Shown here: one piece after another, positions 5,622-9,767 of the stretch
How positions within the stretch are numbered: position 1 is the stretch's first letter
Layout of the letters: each line of letters begins with the position of its first letter
Assembly (NCBI RefSeq): GCF_023653455.1
Contig: NZ_JAKEDR010000131.1
Coordinates: 1 to 9,767, forward strand
Length of the DNA: 9,767 nucleotides
Direction of reading: 5' to 3'
From: Paraclostridium ghonii
GTDB lineage: Bacteria > Bacillota > Clostridia > Peptostreptococcales > Peptostreptococcaceae
Notes under the pieces: model-generated
Database searches by the model: none
The model's input: the letters and a program-made list of their open reading frames with translations, nothing else
What the model was told of the DNA's origin: nothing
Translations under genes and position numbers: made by a program

Positions 5622-7067
5622 AGTAATGTTTTAAAAGATTTACAGCCTAGTTTAGTTTTTAAGTATTTTGAAGAGATATCTCAAATACCTAGAGGATCAA
5701 AAAATGAAAAGGCTATAAGTGACTACTTACGCAACTTTGGTGAAAGCTTAGGTTTAGAAACTATTCAAGATGAAAGTCTAAATATAATAATAAGAAAGCC
5801 CGCAACTCCTGGATATGAAAATGTACCTGGTGTAGTTCTTCAAGGTCATATGGACATGGTTTGTGAGAAAAACAAAAGTACTAATCACGATTTTATGAAA
5901 GACCCAATCAATTTAAGAATAGACGGAGATTATATATATGCAACTGATACAACTTTAGGAGCTGATAACGGTATAGCTGTTGCTATGGGACTTGCTGTAC
6001 TTGCTTCTAATGATATAGCTCATCCAGCTTTAGAAGTGCTTTTAACTGTTGATGAAGAGGCTGGCATGACTGGTGCTATGGAATTAGATGGAAGCCTTGT
6101 AAAAGGTAAGTACATATTAAACTTAGATTCAGAAGAAGAAGGTTATCTTTTAGTAAGTTGTGCAGGTGGTGTAACTGCTTTATCAACTTTACCTGTTAAA
6201 TTCATAAAACCAGAAACTCCTAGAAAAGCTTATCTTTTAGAAATAAAAGGATTACTAGGTGGACACTCTGGATCGGATATAATAAAACAAAGAGGAAATG
6301 CTAACAAATTATTAGGAAGACTATTAAATTCATTAAATGTTGACTTTGATATAGCTAAAGTTGAAGGTGGTTCTAAAAACAATGCTATCCCTCGTGAATC
6401 TGACTGCATAATAATGGTTAACAACGACCAAATAGATGAGTTTTTAACTCATATAAAAGATATAACTAATACATTTAAACATGAACTTAGAACTTCTGAT
6501 CCAGGTCTTGAAATAGTATGTTCTGAAACTAATACGCCTGAATCAATCCTTGACTCTACTTCTAAAAACAGAGTTATAAAAATGCTTAATTTAATACCAA
6601 ATGATATACAAACTATGAGTATGGATATAGAAAATTTAGTTGAAAGCTCTACTAACCTAGGAGTTCTTAGAACTACAGACTCTACAGTTACCTTTGAATG
6701 CGCAGTTAGAAGTTCTGTAAAATCTCGTAAAGAAGATATAACAGATAAAATGAATCTTTTAATATCTGAGTTTGGTGGAAGTCTTCAATTAATTAGTGAC
6801 TATCCAGCTTGGGAATATGCTAAAGATTCACAATTGGAAAAAATATGTGTACAAGCATATAAAAATCTTACAGGTAAAGATCCTATAGTAATGGCTTTAC
6901 ACGCTGGTCTTGAGTGTGGTTTATTACTAGATAAGATATCTAATACTCAAGCTATATCATTTGGACCTGACATGTATGACGTTCATACTCCAAATGAGCA
7001 CTTAAGTATATCTTCAACTGAAAATACTTGGAAGTACCTATTAGAAATATTAAAATCTATGAAATAA
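5619..7067 (+). CDS. pepD: Aminoacyl-histidine dipeptidase (PepD, M20 family)
   Basis: A 482-residue cytosolic zinc peptidase that cleaves Xaa-His dipeptides such as carnosine, and often other dipeptides, for peptide recycling. Metal-site motifs are all present: GHMDMVCEK with H77 and D79, TLGADNG with D116, the DEE motif with catalytic E146 and ligand E147, LNLDSEEEG with D170, and the final ligand in DVHTPNEH (H456). This set and its spacing match the ligand and catalytic set known for PepD of Vibrio. LGGHSGSDI in the middle belongs to the lid/dimerisation domain typical of M20 enzymes. Length equals the usual 480-490. The start at 5619 is chosen from the ribosome binding site. It is a single gene, divergent from mutS2 and convergent with mprF, and ends at a strong terminator 5 bp past its TAA. 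No signal peptide is seen. Confidence 0.95.
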   Translation: MSNVLKDLQPSLVFKYFEEISQIPRGSKNEKAISDYLRNFGESLGLETIQDESLNIIIRKPATPGYENVPGVVLQGHMDMVCEKNKSTNHDFMKDPINLRIDGDYIYATDTTLGADNGIAVAMGLAVLASNDIAHPALEVLLTVDEEAGMTGAMELDGSLVKGKYILNLDSEEEGYLLVSCAGGVTALSTLPVKFIKPETPRKAYLLEIKGLLGGHSGSDIIKQRGNANKLLGRLLNSLNVDFDIAKVEGGSKNNAIPRESDCIIMVNNDQIDEFLTHIKDITNTFKHELRTSDPGLEIVCSETNTPESILDSTSKNRVIKMLNLIPNDIQTMSMDIENLVESSTNLGVLRTTDSTVTFECAVRSSVKSRKEDITDKMNLLISEFGGSLQLISDYPAWEYAKDSQLEKICVQAYKNLTGKDPIVMALHAGLECGLLLDKISNTQAISFGPDMYDVHTPNEHLSISSTENTWKYLLEILKSMK

Positions 7068-7072
7068 GTATT

Positions 7073-7102
7073 AAAAAACTCCTCTAATTAGAGGAGTTTT
7101 TT
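7073..7102. terminator. Bidirectional terminator shared by pepD and mprF
   Basis: A perfect 30-nt palindrome is centred between 7087 and 7088. Each arm reads A6-CTCCTCTAA or its complement, so on either strand a CTCCTC/GAGGAG stem is preceded by six A and followed by six T. It begins 5 bp after the pepD stop and terminates pepD rightward. Leftward it terminates mprF, whose last codons and TAG stop (7086-7084) lie inside it. Confidence 0.93.
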
Positions 7103-9636
7103 AATCTTAATTTATCTATGGGTTTTTCAGCTACTATTATTATTTGTAATGCTGTTGTAAGTAAAGAAGTTTTCTTTCTATATGCCATATATTTCCCTTC
7201 CCATATGTCACAATATTTTTCTTTAAACTTCTTTAAGCCTTTAAATGAATAAAAATTTTGTCCATGAGAATATATCTGTGCAGCTATTTTTTCTGATAAG
7301 AACGAGTATTTAGATCTTCCTACATTTGATAATGGTGCCATACCCATATTGAATCTCTCATAACCTTGTTCTTTTCCCCACTTAAATAGATTTACAAATA
7401 TAAAATCCATTATTCCATTACATGTTTCATGTGAAAAACGCATTAAATCTATAGATAATGTTTTTTTATTATCATACATAGGCATTAAATTACTAAAGCC
7501 TTTTATTTCATTTTCACTATTTCTAACTATAGCCATAGGTTGTTTATTTAAATATTCCTTGTCGAAAAAACCTATATAAAATCCTTTCTCTTGTCGACCT
7601 CCTAACCATTCATCCGAAACTTCTTTTAGATCATTGAATAATTCATCTGAAAATGGTGGATTTATAATTTCAAAATTATAACCTTCTTTTTCTACTCTAG
7701 ATAATGCGTTTCTTACGCTTTTCATCTTTCTACCTTCTAGCGTAAAGTTTTTCAAATCTACCAATGCATCTTCTCCTAATTTCATGAACTCATATCCTGT
7801 TTCATGTAAATCAGGCATCATAGTTTTATCTATTGCACAAAATACTGGAGAATACCCATATAAATCAGCAAGGTTGTAAAACTCTTCAATAGTTTCAAAT
7901 ACTTTCTCTTTATTGCCTACCGGATTCCCAAGTATTACTATTTTATCAGCAGATATTTGATATTGAAGTAAAACATCTTTAGTTTCATTTATATATACAA
8001 ATTTATCTTTCAAGTAAATATAATGTATTAATGGTGATCCTCCAAATTTTTCAACTATATTTTTGACATCTTCTTCACATTCATCTATGTGTTTGCGAGG
8101 AAAATCATTATCTTTATTTATATTATAAATCATCCATAATAAAAATATAGCAATTATAAGACCACTTATACTAAGTCCTAATAAAGATAGCCCATAGTGT
8201 TTTATAGATTGTATTTTATAGTTTGCAATAGGTAGTTTGCCTATTTTCCCACTTAAGTTTGCATATACTGTGTAAATATATAAACATTGGAACGATAGTA
8301 GTAAAATTATATCTTGTATAAAAACTCCCCATCTCATTATAAAACTTTCCCTGTAAAATTGTTTTTTACTAACCCATAATAATGTTGCAACTATAGCTAA
8401 ATAAGCACTTCTATAGTACCAAGGATCTCTTATAAGAGTAATTACAACTGCGCCTATTATAAGTGCTAATGTTAGTTTGTAAATCCCTTTAGACTTGTAA
8501 ATCATTACTCTAGACATTGCTATTAATAAAAATCCCATTACTATAGATATTTTCTGTGGTATATGAACTATTGAAAAACTAGAAACTTTATTTAATATAA
8601 ATATCTTTTTAGCTAAATCTGGAGTAGCTTCGATTATTAATAAACTAACACCGGATAATAATACTAGTAAAACAAGCCCTATATGTGCAACTTTTGATAG
8701 AGTTGTTGTTATTATATCTTTTATATCATCATCCATATTTTTAAAATATTCTTGAGCATATAATATAAGCCCTATAATTACAGGTATTATATAATATGAT
8801 ACACGATATAAAAACATTGCTAATAGTACTTTTTCTGATGGTACATTAAGTGTTTTTAATCCAAGTATCATAGTTATATCAAATGAGCCTATTCCGCCTG
8901 GAGCCATACTCACAATTGCTGCTACAATTGCTACTACGAATATAGGTAAAATTTTTGCAGCAGGAACTGGTTCTCCTAAAATCCTTATTGTACTGTATAT
9001 TAGAAATATTGTAGTTACCCATTCTAATGCTGATATAGCCATTATACTAACAGCATCTTTTATATCCACTTTTTCTTCTTTCGTTGCTTTAAAAAACTTA
9101 AATATTAAATATGTTGATAATATAGGAAAATAAGCACTTATTAAAACTGTCATTACACTTACAAACTGATTTATTTTTATATCACTAAAATTTGTTATTA
9201 CATAAATAAAACAAACCATAGAAAAACCAGTTAAATTTAAAGCAACTATTTTAGATATTTCTTTTACTAGTAGCTTTTTATCCTTAACATAGTCTTTATA
9301 AAAATTAGTTTTTAAAGCTATTGCTGTACTGCCTCCAAATCCAGCTATACTTGCAATAGAACTAGCTATCCATGAATATCTATACAACTTTACGTTATTT
9401 AACTTTATTCCAACCCTTTTTTTAAGTATAAAATCATATAAACTCAATGGTAAATACGATATTATTCCTAGAAAAATTATGATTAACATATTTGATACAG
9501 TAAGTTTATCTGCATATCTTTTAAATATATCCATATCGAAAGATTCAAATATATTTTTAAACTCTTTCACTACTACAATGAAAATTGCCAATGCAAAAAC
9601 TATTTTTATCCATTTAAACAATTTATGCTTGTCCAT
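7084..9636 (-). CDS. mprF: Bifunctional aminoacyl-phosphatidylglycerol synthase/flippase MprF
   Basis: The 850-residue protein matches the length of the bifunctional MprF of Staphylococcus and Bacillus. The N-terminal flippase part (about 1-300) has several membrane helices and the conserved stretch APGGIGSFD (245-253) followed by LLAMFLYRVSYY (271-282). Further helices continue to about 505, roughly 13-14 in all. The cytosolic C-terminal DUF2156 domain (about 515-845) transfers an amino acid, usually lysine, from aminoacyl-tRNA to phosphatidylglycerol; it shows ILGNPVG (568-574), KLGEDALVDL (619-628), SDEWLGGRQEKGF (674-686), LSIDLMR (727-733), FNMGMAPLSNVG (762-773) and LKKFKEKYC (801-809). 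Modified lipid in the outer leaflet reduces surface negative charge and gives resistance to cationic peptides and daptomycin. Start ATG 9636 follows GAGGGAGGGA at about 10 nt and an immediately preceding in-frame TAA. The amino acid used (Lys, Ala or other) cannot be read from sequence. Confidence 0.95.
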   Translation of the reverse strand: MDKHKLFKWIKIVFALAIFIVVVKEFKNIFESFDMDIFKRYADKLTVSNMLIIIFLGIISYLPLSLYDFILKKRVGIKLNNVKLYRYSWIASSIASIAGFGGSTAIALKTNFYKDYVKDKKLLVKEISKIVALNLTGFSMVCFIYVITNFSDIKINQFVSVMTVLISAYFPILSTYLIFKFFKATKEEKVDIKDAVSIMAISALEWVTTIFLIYSTIRILGEPVPAAKILPIFVVAIVAAIVSMAPGGIGSFDITMILGLKTLNVPSEKVLLAMFLYRVSYYIIPVIIGLILYAQEYFKNMDDDIKDIITTTLSKVAHIGLVLLVLLSGVSLLIIEATPDLAKKIFILNKVSSFSIVHIPQKISIVMGFLLIAMSRVMIYKSKGIYKLTLALIIGAVVITLIRDPWYYRSAYLAIVATLLWVSKKQFYRESFIMRWGVFIQDIILLLSFQCLYIYTVYANLSGKIGKLPIANYKIQSIKHYGLSLLGLSISGLIIAIFLLWMIYNINKDNDFPRKHIDECEEDVKNIVEKFGGSPLIHYIYLKDKFVYINETKDVLLQYQISADKIVILGNPVGNKEKVFETIEEFYNLADLYGYSPVFCAIDKTMMPDLHETGYEFMKLGEDALVDLKNFTLEGRKMKSVRNALSRVEKEGYNFEIINPPFSDELFNDLKEVSDEWLGGRQEKGFYIGFFDKEYLNKQPMAIVRNSENEIKGFSNLMPMYDNKKTLSIDLMRFSHETCNGIMDFIFVNLFKWGKEQGYERFNMGMAPLSNVGRSKYSFLSEKIAAQIYSHGQNFYSFKGLKKFKEKYCDIWEGKYMAYRKKTSLLTTALQIIIVAEKPIDKLRLKNSSN

Positions 9637-9731
9637 TTACCAAATCCCTCCCTCAAATTCTATGTTAACAGTAATAAATTTGCACATATTTATATATATT
9701 TCTACCAAGATCCTTAAAGCCAATACATTAT

Positions 9732-9760
9732 ATTATAACTCATTTATATTATTGTATAAA
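9732..9760 (-). promoter_or_regulatory. Candidate mprF promoter
   Basis: Reading leftward, TTTATA (9760-9755; 4/6 to TTGACA) and a perfect TATAAT (9737-9732) are 17 bp apart. Transcription from about 9725 gives a leader of nearly 90 nt before the mprF ATG, in which I see no riboswitch-like or strong hairpin structure. The surrounding DNA is extremely AT-rich, so alternative boxes exist. Confidence 0.45.
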
Positions 9761-9767
9761 ATTAAAT

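Noticed and set aside
6230..6424. Minus-strand open frame of 64 codons
   Set aside because: Antisense to pepD, without a supporting ribosome binding site or motif.

Overview
The window is AT-rich (roughly 30% G+C by eye) and its codon use (AGA, ATA, TTA), strong AAGGAGG-type ribosome binding sites and gene set point to a low-GC anaerobic Firmicute, most likely a member of the Peptostreptococcaceae/Clostridia (an inference from protein style, not from a database match). It looks chromosomal and housekeeping in nature; there are no insertion sequences, tRNA or rRNA genes, CRISPR arrays or phage genes.

Layout. At the left edge (1-586, minus) lies a helical protein of unknown function, cut off by the window end. 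The 275-bp gap 587-861 holds a candidate small RNA with its own promoter, a C-rich unpaired segment and a Rho-independent terminator, followed by a possible promoter and palindromic operator for the 586 gene. Then comes a minus-strand cluster transcribed right to left: mutS2 (5472-3094), a short DUF523/TudS-family iron-sulfur protein (3081-2632) and argS (2562-862). mutS2 and the DUF523 gene are 12 bp apart. argS follows after 69 bp and has a good promoter of its own, whose -35 box uses the DUF523 stop codon. From 5473 to 5618 there is a divergent promoter region with three tandem 9-bp repeats, driving mutS2 leftward and pepD (5619-7067, plus) rightward from overlapping -10 boxes. pepD converges on mprF (9636-7084, minus). 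The two share one perfect 30-nt palindromic terminator, and the mprF stop codon lies inside its stem. The right edge carries the mprF leader and a candidate promoter.

Functions. MutS2 (ribosome-collision and/or recombination control), ArgRS (arginyl-tRNA supply) and the DUF523 protein (possible thio-base desulfuration) have a loose common theme of translation and RNA maintenance. PepD recycles Xaa-His dipeptides. MprF makes and flips aminoacyl-phosphatidylglycerol and so protects against cationic peptides. I see no wholly new system. The best leads are the small RNA candidate at 677-797, the unknown protein at the left edge, and the compact regulatory arrangements at 5508-5582, 2607-2634 and 7073-7102.
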